Part shown: positions 51,367 through 59,048 of the stretch, in pieces
Layout of the letters: the number at the start of each line of letters is the position of its first letter
How positions within the stretch are numbered: position 1 is the first letter of the stretch
Notes under the pieces: model-generated
Told to the model about the DNA's origin: nothing
Seen by the model: the letters and a program-made list of their open reading frames with translations, nothing else
Database searches by the model: none
Position numbers and translations under genes: made by a program
From: GCA-016700035 sp964646575
Lineage (GTDB): Bacteria > Patescibacteriota > Saccharimonadia > CAILAD01 > GCA-016700035
Length of the DNA: 59,275 nucleotides
NCBI GenBank assembly: GCA_964646575.1
Contig: CAZYFT010000004.1
Coordinates: forward strand, 1 to 59,275
Reading direction: 5' to 3'

Positions 51367-52212
51367 GTGGAGGGCAGCTTGAAACAGAGTTATCAAGCGT
51401 GTCGCCGTATCACCGCTCAAGCCAGTTCTACATTTTATTTAGCCTCGCTATTATTTGAGGGCGCCACTCGCCGAGATATCCAGGCCCTCTACGCATTTTG
51501 TCGTGTTGCCGATGATATTGCTGATTCTACAACCTTATCGTCGAGTGAAAAGCGTAGCAAGATTTCGGCAATGCGAAACGCAATCATACAGCGCAAGACC
51601 CCAGATGTGGAGCCAGCAATTTGGGCGGCAGTTTGGCATGTGAGTGATGAGTATGTGTTGCCGCAAGCTGAATTGCTTGAGGTTTTGGATGGCGTTGAGT
51701 CGGACATATCGTTCAGTCAACCAAAGACACTCCGCGATTTAGACACCTACAGTTACTATGTAGCGGGGGTGGTGGGCATTTTAAGTGCCCGTATTCTGGG
51801 GGCGACAAGCAAGCGTGGCTTTGAAGCTGCCAAAAATCTCGGCATCGCCATGCAGTACACGAATATTATTCGCGATGTGGCGAGCGATACTTCTCTTAAG
51901 CGCACGTATATTCCACTGAGCTTAGTTAAGAAATATAAGCTAAACAGTCGTGACGCCACACAGAGTGATCAGCTTCATCTTGCAATCGCTGAACTTTCAA
52001 ACCGTGCTCAAAGCTTTTATGACTTAGCGGCGCCCGGTATCACCGATATTCCTACTCGACACCGTAAGCCTGTCCAGGTTGCTTTTGAGTTGTACCATGG
52101 CATCCTCGAACGAGTGAAGCAAAAGCAGTATAATGTGAGTATCGGTCGTGTTCGCCTTAACCGCTTGAGCAAACTACAGGTTGTGTGGCGGGTGTACACC
52201 GGCCAATCATAA
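51367..52212 (+). CDS. crtB: Phytoene synthase CrtB
   Basis: Condenses two GGPP to phytoene. 281 residues with both Asp-rich motifs of the squalene/phytoene synthase family: FCRVADDIAD (about 43-52) and NIIRDVASD (about 168-176), plus the conserved TYIPLS after the second. The GTG start follows AAGGAG at a long spacing; TTG at 51382 is a possible alternative. It begins five bases after crtE and ends four bases before the next gene. Confidence 0.94.
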   Translation: MEGSLKQSYQACRRITAQASSTFYLASLLFEGATRRDIQALYAFCRVADDIADSTTLSSSEKRSKISAMRNAIIQRKTPDVEPAIWAAVWHVSDEYVLPQAELLEVLDGVESDISFSQPKTLRDLDTYSYYVAGVVGILSARILGATSKRGFEAAKNLGIAMQYTNIIRDVASDTSLKRTYIPLSLVKKYKLNSRDATQSDQLHLAIAELSNRAQSFYDLAAPGITDIPTRHRKPVQVAFELYHGILERVKQKQYNVSIGRVRLNRLSKLQVVWRVYTGQS

Positions 52213-52216
52213 ATTT

Positions 52217-53632
52217 ATGCCGAGTCAGAATTCATCTCCAAGTTCACAGAGCCCTCGCGCCAAGCGCATGGTGACAGTTGACGGTGTCCGTTATTCGCTC
52301 AATACCGGCGATAAGCTTGGGCCAGCAGTTGCGCGACGCGTAGAGGTAACGACTAGGCCACCGTCTGCGTCACGGCGTGCCGCCAGAGTGGGCGATAAAC
52401 CGCTACCAAAAGCCGTTCGAGTAACTGGCCACCAGCAGGCCGTCATGCATCCCGACCCTAAGTTGGCTGCGGCTCGCGTATTGCACCCTCATGGCGTCAC
52501 ACATCCAGCCCTTCCGGTTTCGCATCAGATACAAAGCCAGCAGAAACAGGGTTTGTGGAGGAGTGTAATCGCGCCATCGCTTTCTGAAGGGCGTACTAAA
52601 AAAGGCATACTGGCAAGTCTTGGTATAGTTTTACTTTCACCAGTCACCTGGCTCTATGTGCTATTGCCAGCACTCGTGTTTACTCTGGCCGAGTTGCAGC
52701 AGCAGCCAATTGCCGAGCTGTATGGGTCGACGGTGCGACAGCTGCAGGCAACCAATCCAGCCACGGCATTTTGGGTAGTTTTTGGGGCGGCAATATTTCT
52801 GGCAATTTTATGGTTTGCACGTCACTTATGTTTGATCGTAGCGTATGGTATTTCGGCTCGCAAAATTGATCATCGCGCAACCAGTGCACGACATTTATGG
52901 CTGCAAGCTGCCGGAAAAATTTGGCGCTTTGTAGGCATAGCTATTTTTGATTTTCTGTTTGTCGCCGCCGCGCTGGTTGCTTCAGGGTTGGTAATAAGCT
53001 ATGCCTATGGTGGCCGGATCGATTTGGATGCTAGCTGGAGCTTGATTTTTAATCTTGGTCTCATGGTTGCTCTCATGCTAAGTTGGCTTGTCGCGACACA
53101 TCGACCAATTACTCGAGTAATGTTAGCCCTGACAAACCGTCCGGCCAGCTTTATTATTGTTCGTTCGTTTGGGCTTATTTTTCGCAATTGGGTACGCTCT
53201 TTAGCCCTAGGCTTTTTCTGGCTTTTTATGGCAGGAATCACAGCTGCCCTTGTGGCTGGAATAAGCTGGGCGACGGTGGTATATGGGTTGCTGCAAATTA
53301 CCACCACTACTGGTAGGGCTGTATTATTTGTGTTCGCGGCCAGCTTAGTGCTGTTTGTGCTCTCGCTCTTTACTATTTGGTCGGTGAGTTATTGGCCGCG
53401 AGCCTATCACTGGCTGGCTCGAAGGGCCTATCCAAAGCAAGTCTCCCAGATGATGAGTGACGCTCAGCACCAAAAAACGCGTAAGCGAGTGATTGGTGAA
53501 GTGGTGATTTTGCTCACCCTATTTGCGGTTCTGATGTCGATTATATTCTTTGTTGGTAAGCCGTGGTTCGTGGGATTGTATGAGCGTAACGTACAATCTT
53601 TGCCTTCTTCTGCGTTGGAGCTGATTAAGTGA
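52217..53632 (+). CDS. Polytopic membrane protein at the end of the carotenoid operon
   Basis: Not recognised; 471 residues. The N-terminal 110 residues are basic, Pro/Ser/Arg-rich and probably cytoplasmic. About six membrane helices follow between residues 135 and 440, with large loops and a short C-terminus outside. No transporter motif or catalytic motif is evident. Four bases separate it from crtB, so it is in the same transcript and may help place or move the pigment; that is inference from position only. Confidence 0.75.
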   Translation: MPSQNSSPSSQSPRAKRMVTVDGVRYSLNTGDKLGPAVARRVEVTTRPPSASRRAARVGDKPLPKAVRVTGHQQAVMHPDPKLAAARVLHPHGVTHPALPVSHQIQSQQKQGLWRSVIAPSLSEGRTKKGILASLGIVLLSPVTWLYVLLPALVFTLAELQQQPIAELYGSTVRQLQATNPATAFWVVFGAAIFLAILWFARHLCLIVAYGISARKIDHRATSARHLWLQAAGKIWRFVGIAIFDFLFVAAALVASGLVISYAYGGRIDLDASWSLIFNLGLMVALMLSWLVATHRPITRVMLALTNRPASFIIVRSFGLIFRNWVRSLALGFFWLFMAGITAALVAGISWATVVYGLLQITTTTGRAVLFVFAASLVLFVLSLFTIWSVSYWPRAYHWLARRAYPKQVSQMMSDAQHQKTRKRVIGEVVILLTLFAVLMSIIFFVGKPWFVGLYERNVQSLPSSALELIK

Positions 53633-53664
53633 TGTTTCTGGCGGCTGTTTTTGTACGCAAGGGA

Positions 53665-53721
53665 TTGACTTATACAGATAAAATAGGTAGAGTAGTAAGG
53701 CAAAGCCCCGGCGGCTTTTTT
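53665..53721 (+). promoter_or_regulatory. Promoter and hairpin ahead of secE-nusG-rplK-rplA
   Basis: TTGACT (53665-53670) and TAGAGT (53688-53693), 17 bases apart, form a promoter. Immediately after the expected start, AAAGCC (53702-53707) and GGCTTT (53713-53718) form a hairpin followed by T-run to 53721. It may terminate read-through from the carotenoid operon or sit at the 5' end of the new transcript as a stabilising or attenuating element. Confidence 0.55.
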
Positions 53722-53753
53722 AAGTTGCAAGCAAGTTTTGAAAAGTTGATAGT

Positions 53754-53939
53754 ATGAAGAAAATTACTCGCTATATCAAGAGTTCGATTGACGAGCTGAA
53801 GCGCGTCATCTGGCCGACACGCAAGCAGGCAACCATTCTTACGGTTGTAGTGCTTGGGTTTACAGCAGCAGTTGCGCTGTACTTGGCATTTTTCGACTAC
53901 ATCTTTCGACTCGGACTTGAGCGCCTCATCAGTCGATAA
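53754..53939 (+). CDS. secE: Preprotein translocase subunit SecE
   Basis: Single-helix clamp of the SecYEG channel. The 61 residues show the amphipathic ELKRVIWPTRKQA segment and one membrane helix (about 28-52). Normal length for the minimal bacterial form. Lies 14 bases before nusG, the standard pairing. Confidence 0.95.
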   Translation: MKKITRYIKSSIDELKRVIWPTRKQATILTVVVLGFTAAVALYLAFFDYIFRLGLERLISR

Positions 53940-53953
53940 TAAGGATTTATTAC

Positions 53954-54493
53954 ATGAAAAACACGCCTCCAGGATCACATTGGTACGTTATTCATACCTA
54001 TTCAGGGTATGAAGATCAGGTTGCGCAAAATCTTAAGCACCGCATTGATACACTCGGCCTGAAGGATAAAGTGTTTGACGTGATTGTGCCAAAAGAAAAC
54101 CAGATTGAAATTAAGAATGGTAAGCGTCGCATTGTTGAACGCAAAATTTTTCCTGGTTACATTTTGGTTAATATGGTCGTTACCGAAGATTCTTGGTACA
54201 TCGTGCGCAATACCCCTAACGTAACTGGTTTTGTTGGTACTGGCACTACGCCAAGCCCAATGAGTGAAGATGAAATTAAGGTAATTCAGAAGCGCATGGG
54301 TGTAGAAGAGCCAAAATTCAACATCGACTACACTGTCGGAGAGCTCGTGAACATTACCGACGGCCCATTTAAGGGTTTTGATGGGCAAATTGCCGAAATC
54401 GACGAATCAAAAGGAAAAATTAAGGTATTGGTCTCAATGTTTGGTCGTGAAACGCCAGTTGAGCTCGATAGCTTGCAAGTAAAACGCGTATAA
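53954..54493 (+). CDS. nusG: Transcription termination/antitermination protein NusG
   Basis: Binds RNA polymerase and links it to ribosome or Rho. 179 residues: NGN domain starting WYVIHTYSGYEDQVAQNLKH with the PGYILV core, and a C-terminal KOW domain (GELVNITDGPFKGFDGQI). No unusual insertions. Confidence 0.96.
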   Translation: MKNTPPGSHWYVIHTYSGYEDQVAQNLKHRIDTLGLKDKVFDVIVPKENQIEIKNGKRRIVERKIFPGYILVNMVVTEDSWYIVRNTPNVTGFVGTGTTPSPMSEDEIKVIQKRMGVEEPKFNIDYTVGELVNITDGPFKGFDGQIAEIDESKGKIKVLVSMFGRETPVELDSLQVKRV

Positions 54494-54500
54494 GTAACCT

Positions 54501-54531
54501 GTGGGAGACTCTTGGTAGTCGTTCGCACCAC
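54501..54531 (+). promoter_or_regulatory. Structured leader element before rplK
   Basis: GTGG (54501-54504) pairs with CCAC (54528-54531), enclosing a small hairpin GACT/AGTC, with GA on the left and GTTCGCA on the right as an asymmetric internal loop. The same plan recurs before rplA. A candidate binding site for L1, which represses this operon in other bacteria; this is inference. Confidence 0.45.
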
Positions 54532-54547
54532 GTAAAGGAGTAAGATA

Positions 54548-54982
54548 ATGGCAGAAAAGAAGAAAATCAGCGCAAGCCTCAAGATGGTTATCCCAGCGGG
54601 CGGTGCATCACCAGCCCCTCCAGTTGGCTCATCGTTGGGTCAGCACGGTGTAAACATGATGGATTTCATTAATGCGTTTAATGAAAAGACTAAGGATATG
54701 AAGGGCGCTCAGTGTCCAACTAAGATCTACATATACGAAGATAAAACTTTCGATTTTGTAGTAAAAGGTACTCCAGCAAAGGTGCTAATTAAGCAGGCAC
54801 TTGGCTTACAAAAAGCCAGTGGCGTTCCAAATAAGGAAAAAGTTGGCAAGCTTACTCAGGCTCAACTCACCGAAATTGCTGAGAAGAAAATGGGCGATCT
54901 AAACGCAAACGATATTGAAGCTGCGAAAAAAGTTATTGCTGGAACCGCTCGCTCGATGGGCGTTGAGGTAGAAGCAGAATAA
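54548..54982 (+). CDS. rplK: 50S ribosomal protein L11
   Basis: Part of the GTPase-associated stalk base. 144 residues with the N-terminal Pro-rich domain (MVIPAGGASPAPPVGSSLGQ) and the RNA-binding C-terminal domain (IEAAKKVIAGTARSMGVEV). AAAGGAG precedes the ATG. Confidence 0.97.
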   Translation: MAEKKKISASLKMVIPAGGASPAPPVGSSLGQHGVNMMDFINAFNEKTKDMKGAQCPTKIYIYEDKTFDFVVKGTPAKVLIKQALGLQKASGVPNKEKVGKLTQAQLTEIAEKKMGDLNANDIEAAKKVIAGTARSMGVEVEAE

Positions 54983-54989
54983 TCTAACC

Positions 54990-55025
54990 GTGGGAGGCCG
55001 AAAAATTATCGGCCGCTGGCACCAC
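54990..55025 (+). promoter_or_regulatory. Structured leader element before rplA
   Basis: GTGG (54990-54993) pairs with CCAC (55022-55025) around an inner stem GGCCG/CGGCC, with GCTGGCA as the right-hand internal loop. Matches the element before rplK in stems, loop sizes and the bases GCACCAC. Confidence 0.45.
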
Positions 55026-55038
55026 AAGGAGAAACATT

Positions 55039-55989
55039 ATGGCAAAGAAAACTGAAGAAACCCCAGAAATTACCCCCGAAGAACAGGCGATTGTTGAGGA
55101 AGTAATTGAAGAAATTGTAGAAGATGAAGTAGTAGCTGAAGATGCTACAGAGAAGAAGGCTACTGCTAAGGCTGGTAAGCGCAGCGCGAAAGCCGTGAAA
55201 GAAGCCGAAGAAGAGGCCGAAAAAGAAGCTCGTAAAGCCGAGGCAGCCGAGAAGGAAGACGCTCCAAAGCCAAAGCAGAAGCCACGCGTAAAGAAATACT
55301 CGAAAAATCAGAAGGCTATGCGCGAAGCGATTGATTTTAACAAGCTTTATTCTTCAGAAGAAGCAGTAGCGCTTGTAAAAGAAATCAGTCAGGCTAAGTT
55401 TGACCCAACTCTAGAAGTGCATGTACGCTTAGATATTGATCCGCGTCAGGCTGATCAGATGTTGCGCGCTTCGACTGTGTTACCAGCTGGAACCGGTAAG
55501 GCTGTTCGCGTTGCTGTACTTACGAGCGACGAGAAGAAAGCTGCCGCTGCCAAGGAAGCCGGTGCTGAAATGACAAATTCTGAAGATTTGCTCGCAGCTA
55601 TCGGTAAGGGTACGTTTGAGTTTGACGTACTGGTTGCAACTCCAGACATGATGCCGCAACTCGGTCGCCATGCTAAGGCGCTCGGTCCAAAAGGCCTCAT
55701 GCCATCTCCAAAGAGCGGTACTGTTTCGGCCGATCCAGCTAATGCTGTTGGTGAAATTAAAAAAGGCCGTTTGGAAATTAAAAACGACGCGAATGGGATT
55801 GTTCATGCTGCAGTTGGTAAGCTGTCTTTCAAAGACGAAGATCTTTTGGTCAACCTAAAGGCCGTACTAAATTGCGTGCAGGCCAATCGTCCAAGTGGCG
55901 TGAAGGGCACATACGTAAAAAGTATTTCCGTATCTGCCACTATGACTCCTGGTATTAAGCTCGATACTGCAGAGCTTGCAAAGAAGTAA
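55039..55989 (+). CDS. rplA: 50S ribosomal protein L1 with acidic N-terminal extension
   Basis: Forms the L1 stalk that moves deacylated tRNA out of the ribosome. The 316 residues are about 85 more than usual: residues 1-85 are a Glu/Ala/Lys-rich extension, first acidic then alternating charge, after which the normal L1 begins (KYSKNQKAMREAIDFNKLY). The family signature is present (TPDMMPQLGRHAKALGPKGLMPSPK). The AAGGAGA site fixes the start at the beginning of the extension. A terminator follows, so the operon ends here and does not continue to rplJ-rplL. Confidence 0.95.
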   Translation: MAKKTEETPEITPEEQAIVEEVIEEIVEDEVVAEDATEKKATAKAGKRSAKAVKEAEEEAEKEARKAEAAEKEDAPKPKQKPRVKKYSKNQKAMREAIDFNKLYSSEEAVALVKEISQAKFDPTLEVHVRLDIDPRQADQMLRASTVLPAGTGKAVRVAVLTSDEKKAAAAKEAGAEMTNSEDLLAAIGKGTFEFDVLVATPDMMPQLGRHAKALGPKGLMPSPKSGTVSADPANAVGEIKKGRLEIKNDANGIVHAAVGKLSFKDEDLLVNLKAVLNCVQANRPSGVKGTYVKSISVSATMTPGIKLDTAELAKK

Positions 55990-56010
55990 AATCTTTAGCA
56001 GTTAATTTTT

Positions 56011-56046
56011 AGAAAAACACTCGCGTCTACCTGCGAGTGTTTTTCT
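56011..56046 (+). terminator. Terminator after rplA
   Basis: AGAAAAACACTCGC and GCGAGTGTTTTTCT form a perfect 14-bp stem with an 8-base loop. Confidence 0.92.
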
Positions 56047-56051
56047 TATGC

Positions 56052-56099
56052 TTGGTGGAGTACTTGCTAAACAGATACACTAGAAAGGTATTTGTACCT
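56052..56099 (+). promoter_or_regulatory. Possible promoter and operator of the dTMP cassette
   Basis: TTGGTG (56052-56057) and TACACT (56076-56081), 18 bases apart, could be a weak promoter. Just downstream, AGGTA and TACCT (56086-56099) form an inverted repeat that could be an operator. Confidence 0.35.
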
Positions 56100-56116
56100 C
56101 AAAGTCAGGAGACAAG

Positions 56117-56941
56117 ATGGCTGCCGAGAAGCCATTGAAGATGCACGACATTCGTGAGTTGTGGCAAAAGCTTCAGCGATTTGTACCAAGCGAAGTTTTC
56201 TCCAACTGGAGTACTCGTAACTGGTGGTGGAACGTGCTGCATGAACTGTTGCGACGTCCTCGGGGTGTACTCTCTGATGAGGAGATTCGTGTTGCTCAGG
56301 AGCGTGGTGATGTTGTCATCGAGCCGTTTATTGAGAGTCAGCTCAACACGGCCAGCTATGACATCCGTCTCGGCGAGTGGTATTACCTGTGTGAGGCGAT
56401 GCCGTTTGAGAGTGACTTCAATCCATGGGACCCAGAAGATGTTGAGCGCTACTACAAGGGGCCTTTGCGGGCGATGACGAATCGAGAATGGTGCGATAGG
56501 TATCGCCAGGGGCGCCTTTGGCGCGAGATCCCTGCAGATGCTTTGATCATCGTGCTTCGGCCAGGTGAGTGTATCTTGGGCCACACCCAGGAATTCATCG
56601 GCTCGCGCCGCGATGTGGTCACCATGATGCACGCCCGCTCTTCGATTGGTCGTGTAAACATCTCAACCTGCGATGATGCAGGCTGGGGCGACATCGGCTA
56701 CATCAATCGCTGGACGATGGAAATTCGCAATAAGAATAATGCAGTTGTTCCACTGGTGGTTGGTGAACGTATGGGTCAGATCATCTTTTTTGCAGCCGGT
56801 CCAACCGATCGAAGTTATGGCAACGAAGGGCATTACCAGTCGTCTCGCAACCTGGATGAGCTCCGTCAGAACTGGAAGCCGGCAGACATGTTGCCGCGCT
56901 TGCAGCTCGATACGGATGGGCTAGGAGTGAACCATGGATGA
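56117..56941 (+). CDS. dcd: dCTP deaminase family protein
   Basis: Belongs to the trimeric dCTP deaminase/dUTPase superfamily; converts dCTP to dUTP and possibly on to dUMP. 274 residues, longer than the usual 180-200. About 50 extra residues at the N-terminus and an insertion around 95-130 surround the core motifs SASYD-like NTASYDIRLGEWY, HARSSIGR, and GYINRWTMEIRN with the catalytic Glu. Bifunctional deaminase/dUTPase action would make the cassette self-sufficient for dUMP but cannot be proven here. Shine-Dalgarno AGGAGA precedes the ATG. Overlaps tmk by eight bases. Codon use is somewhat richer in GC than the housekeeping genes. Confidence 0.85.
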   Translation: MAAEKPLKMHDIRELWQKLQRFVPSEVFSNWSTRNWWWNVLHELLRRPRGVLSDEEIRVAQERGDVVIEPFIESQLNTASYDIRLGEWYYLCEAMPFESDFNPWDPEDVERYYKGPLRAMTNREWCDRYRQGRLWREIPADALIIVLRPGECILGHTQEFIGSRRDVVTMMHARSSIGRVNISTCDDAGWGDIGYINRWTMEIRNKNNAVVPLVVGERMGQIIFFAAGPTDRSYGNEGHYQSSRNLDELRQNWKPADMLPRLQLDTDGLGVNHG

Positions 56942-57605
56942 CATTTTCTATGATAGTAAATTCTGGCATGGGCCACCGCGGTTTATCGCCGTCGAGGGTC
57001 CAGATGGTGCTGGCAAGTCTACGTTGGTGACAGGCCTGGTGACCTGGATGCGCGAGGAGCTTGGGCTTGAGGTTGAGCAACTTTTGGAGCCTGGTAGTGG
57101 TCGATTGGCTAGCGAGCTTCGGGCAATTCTCTTGATGGGCGAGATGGACATCAGTACATACGAAGAGATCATGCTCATGACCGCCGCGAGAGTGGATACT
57201 CGTCTTCGCCATGTTCAGCCGGCGCTTACAACTGGTAAGTGGGTGATCTGCGATCGAGCCGAACTTTCCACCATCGTATACCAAGGGTTTGCTCGTGATG
57301 AAGGGGCGATGCTGTTTGCAAAGCAGCAACAGGATATGATTCGAGCCCAGGTAAGACGGGCTGATTTATATCTAGTGCTACAGCTCGCATATGATAAAGC
57401 GCAGCTGCGCCTATTGGGGACTGGCAAGCTACCGGATCGCTTTGAGAGTGCTGATGTGCGCTTTCGGCAGCGAGTCAGTTTGGGTTTTGAGCTAATCGAC
57501 AATCTTGTTCCTGGAGAATACCGGATGGCTCACATTGATGCCAGTGTAACCCCCGAGGAGCTGGTCCAGCTTGCCATCCTGGCTATTCAGGCTGAGTGCT
57601 CCTAA
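56934..57605 (+). CDS. tmk: Thymidylate kinase
   Basis: Phosphorylates dTMP to dTDP. 223 residues with P-loop EGPDGAGKSTL, the DRAELSTIVYQG segment corresponding to the DR(Y/H) motif region, and a LID region containing KLPDRFES. The N-terminus (about 15 residues before the first strand) is slightly extended. It overlaps dcd and is followed by a terminator, with thyX under its own promoter. Confidence 0.9.
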   Translation: MDDIFYDSKFWHGPPRFIAVEGPDGAGKSTLVTGLVTWMREELGLEVEQLLEPGSGRLASELRAILLMGEMDISTYEEIMLMTAARVDTRLRHVQPALTTGKWVICDRAELSTIVYQGFARDEGAMLFAKQQQDMIRAQVRRADLYLVLQLAYDKAQLRLLGTGKLPDRFESADVRFRQRVSLGFELIDNLVPGEYRMAHIDASVTPEELVQLAILAIQAECS

Positions 57606-57612
57606 TTCATTC

Positions 57613-57640
57613 ATCCCAGTTGAAAGGCTGGGATTTTTAT
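57613..57640 (+). terminator. Terminator after tmk
   Basis: ATCCCAG and CTGGGAT form a 7-bp stem with an 8-base loop followed by TTTTTAT. Confidence 0.8.
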
Positions 57641-57656
57641 TGTGCCAAATCTATGC

Positions 57657-57662
57657 TATAAT
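57657..57662 (+). promoter_or_regulatory. -10 box of thyX
   Basis: TATAAT preceded by an extended TGC, about 38 bases before the thyX ATG; no good -35 box is seen. AAGGAG lies in the short leader. Confidence 0.6.
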
Positions 57663-57700
57663 GCCGTGGATCTTGCACCTAAAAGAAGGAGAAGAGCTAC

Positions 57701-58858
57701 ATGGGCTACGGATGCCGTACATTGGCAGATTCGCTTTGTCATAATCGGGCTGGTGAGTTTCGCCTCACCACCTTCGAGATAACGTTGCCGAGGATGGTCT
57801 TGGCTGAGTTCAACACCCACACCATTCTTTCGCGCAACAGCGCCAGCTCGCGCGCGATTCCGGTGAAGAAGCAACTGCGTCGTGTGCTTGATGACCCGTA
57901 TGTCCCTTTTTATTGGGGGAAGAATGTGCCGGGCATGCAGGCACCGGAGCCGATTCCCGAGGATCGCATTCCTGAGGCTTCGCGAATCTGGCTGCTAGGT
58001 CGGAATCGAGCTATCATTACCACCCTCGCTGAACTGCTGGGTGAAGTCAAGCTCGATTGGGCCTGTCGGGAGACTATCGACTGCGATCAGCATGACATCA
58101 CGCGGTTGTCGGATGAAGTGCAGGAGCAAGCCCTCCGCCAATTGGTAGATCTGGCAAGCGAACTCCTTGACGATGAGTCTGAGGCTGATCTTATTCTCAA
58201 TGTTCACAAGCAGCTTGCCAATCGGCTGCTCGAGCCCTTCATGTGGCACACCATTATCACGACCGCAACTGAATGGCGGAATTTCTTTGCGCTGCGTTCA
58301 CACAATGATGCTCAGCCTGAGATCCGTGTCATCGCTGAGATGATGCGAGATGTCTATGGCATGGAGCTCCCAGGTGACGCTTATAATGATAAGATGCGCT
58401 ACCAGCCATATCGTGAATGGTCCGAAGCTGGTTATACGGCCTCAGAGCCAGTTGAGCTGGCGGCCGATGAGTGGCATACGCCGCTTCTGACTCGTGATCA
58501 GATGAATAGATATGGCATCGATTGGGATGTGGCGCGCGATGTCTCGGTTGGACGCTGTGCTCGAGTAAGTTATCTGACTCACGATGGGCGAGAAGATTGG
58601 GAAGAGGATGTTTTTCTGGCTCGTGAACGCTTGCAGCCCAGCGGGCATATGTCACCATTCCAGCATGTTGGCCGACCGATGCGTGATGATGAACTCAAGC
58701 CGGTTGTCTATTTCTACGAAGAGGCTGGTGATATGCAGATCGGTTGGGACGGCGAATATAGCGCTTGGTCTGGCAATTTTCAGGGTTTCATGCAGTACCG
58801 CAAGATGTTGCCGCATGAGTTCGATTTCTCAGAAGTTCTGGTACAGAATCACACATAA
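57701..58858 (+). CDS. thyX: Flavin-dependent thymidylate synthase (ThyX-like, divergent)
   Basis: Would methylate dUMP to dTMP using methylenetetrahydrofolate and FAD. 385 residues, longer than common ThyX (about 220-250). Recognised by EFNTHTILSRNSASSRAIP (about 32-50), which resembles the first half of the ThyX active site in the phage-type branch, by FFALRSHNDAQPEIRVIAEMM in place of the usual RHR-containing signature, and by ARVSYLTH and HMSPFQHV near the end. The classic RHRxxSxNExSxRY motif is not seen as such. It completes the dcd-tmk set but has its own promoter and terminator. GC content is above that of the neighbouring ribosomal genes. Confidence 0.8.
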   Translation: MGYGCRTLADSLCHNRAGEFRLTTFEITLPRMVLAEFNTHTILSRNSASSRAIPVKKQLRRVLDDPYVPFYWGKNVPGMQAPEPIPEDRIPEASRIWLLGRNRAIITTLAELLGEVKLDWACRETIDCDQHDITRLSDEVQEQALRQLVDLASELLDDESEADLILNVHKQLANRLLEPFMWHTIITTATEWRNFFALRSHNDAQPEIRVIAEMMRDVYGMELPGDAYNDKMRYQPYREWSEAGYTASEPVELAADEWHTPLLTRDQMNRYGIDWDVARDVSVGRCARVSYLTHDGREDWEEDVFLARERLQPSGHMSPFQHVGRPMRDDELKPVVYFYEEAGDMQIGWDGEYSAWSGNFQGFMQYRKMLPHEFDFSEVLVQNHT

Positions 58859-58866
58859 GCACTCGG

Positions 58867-58893
58867 CCCCACCTTACTAGGTGGGGTATTTTT
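58867..58893 (+). terminator. Terminator after thyX
   Basis: CCCCACC (58867-58873) and GGTGGGG (58880-58886) with a 6-base loop, then TATTTTTTT. Confidence 0.92.
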
Positions 58894-59048
58894 TTATTGA
58901 TGATGCTAAATTTATGAATAATTACCTTTATTCCCCCTCATACCCCTTGTGCTAGAACTATCACCAAGCCTATAATAGACCCTATAGTTTTTGATGAGGG
59001 TAGTAATGAACACTGCAGTAGGTAGTGAGTAGTACTTGGTTGTAAGGT
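58894..59048 (+). promoter_or_regulatory. Leader region with -10 box before the last gene
   Basis: No long open frame. TATAAT at 58971-58976 has a poor -35 (TTGTGC, 18 bases away). A 12-codon frame beginning ATGAGGGTA in the leader ends in TAG and could be a leader peptide, but has no supporting signal. Confidence 0.35.
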
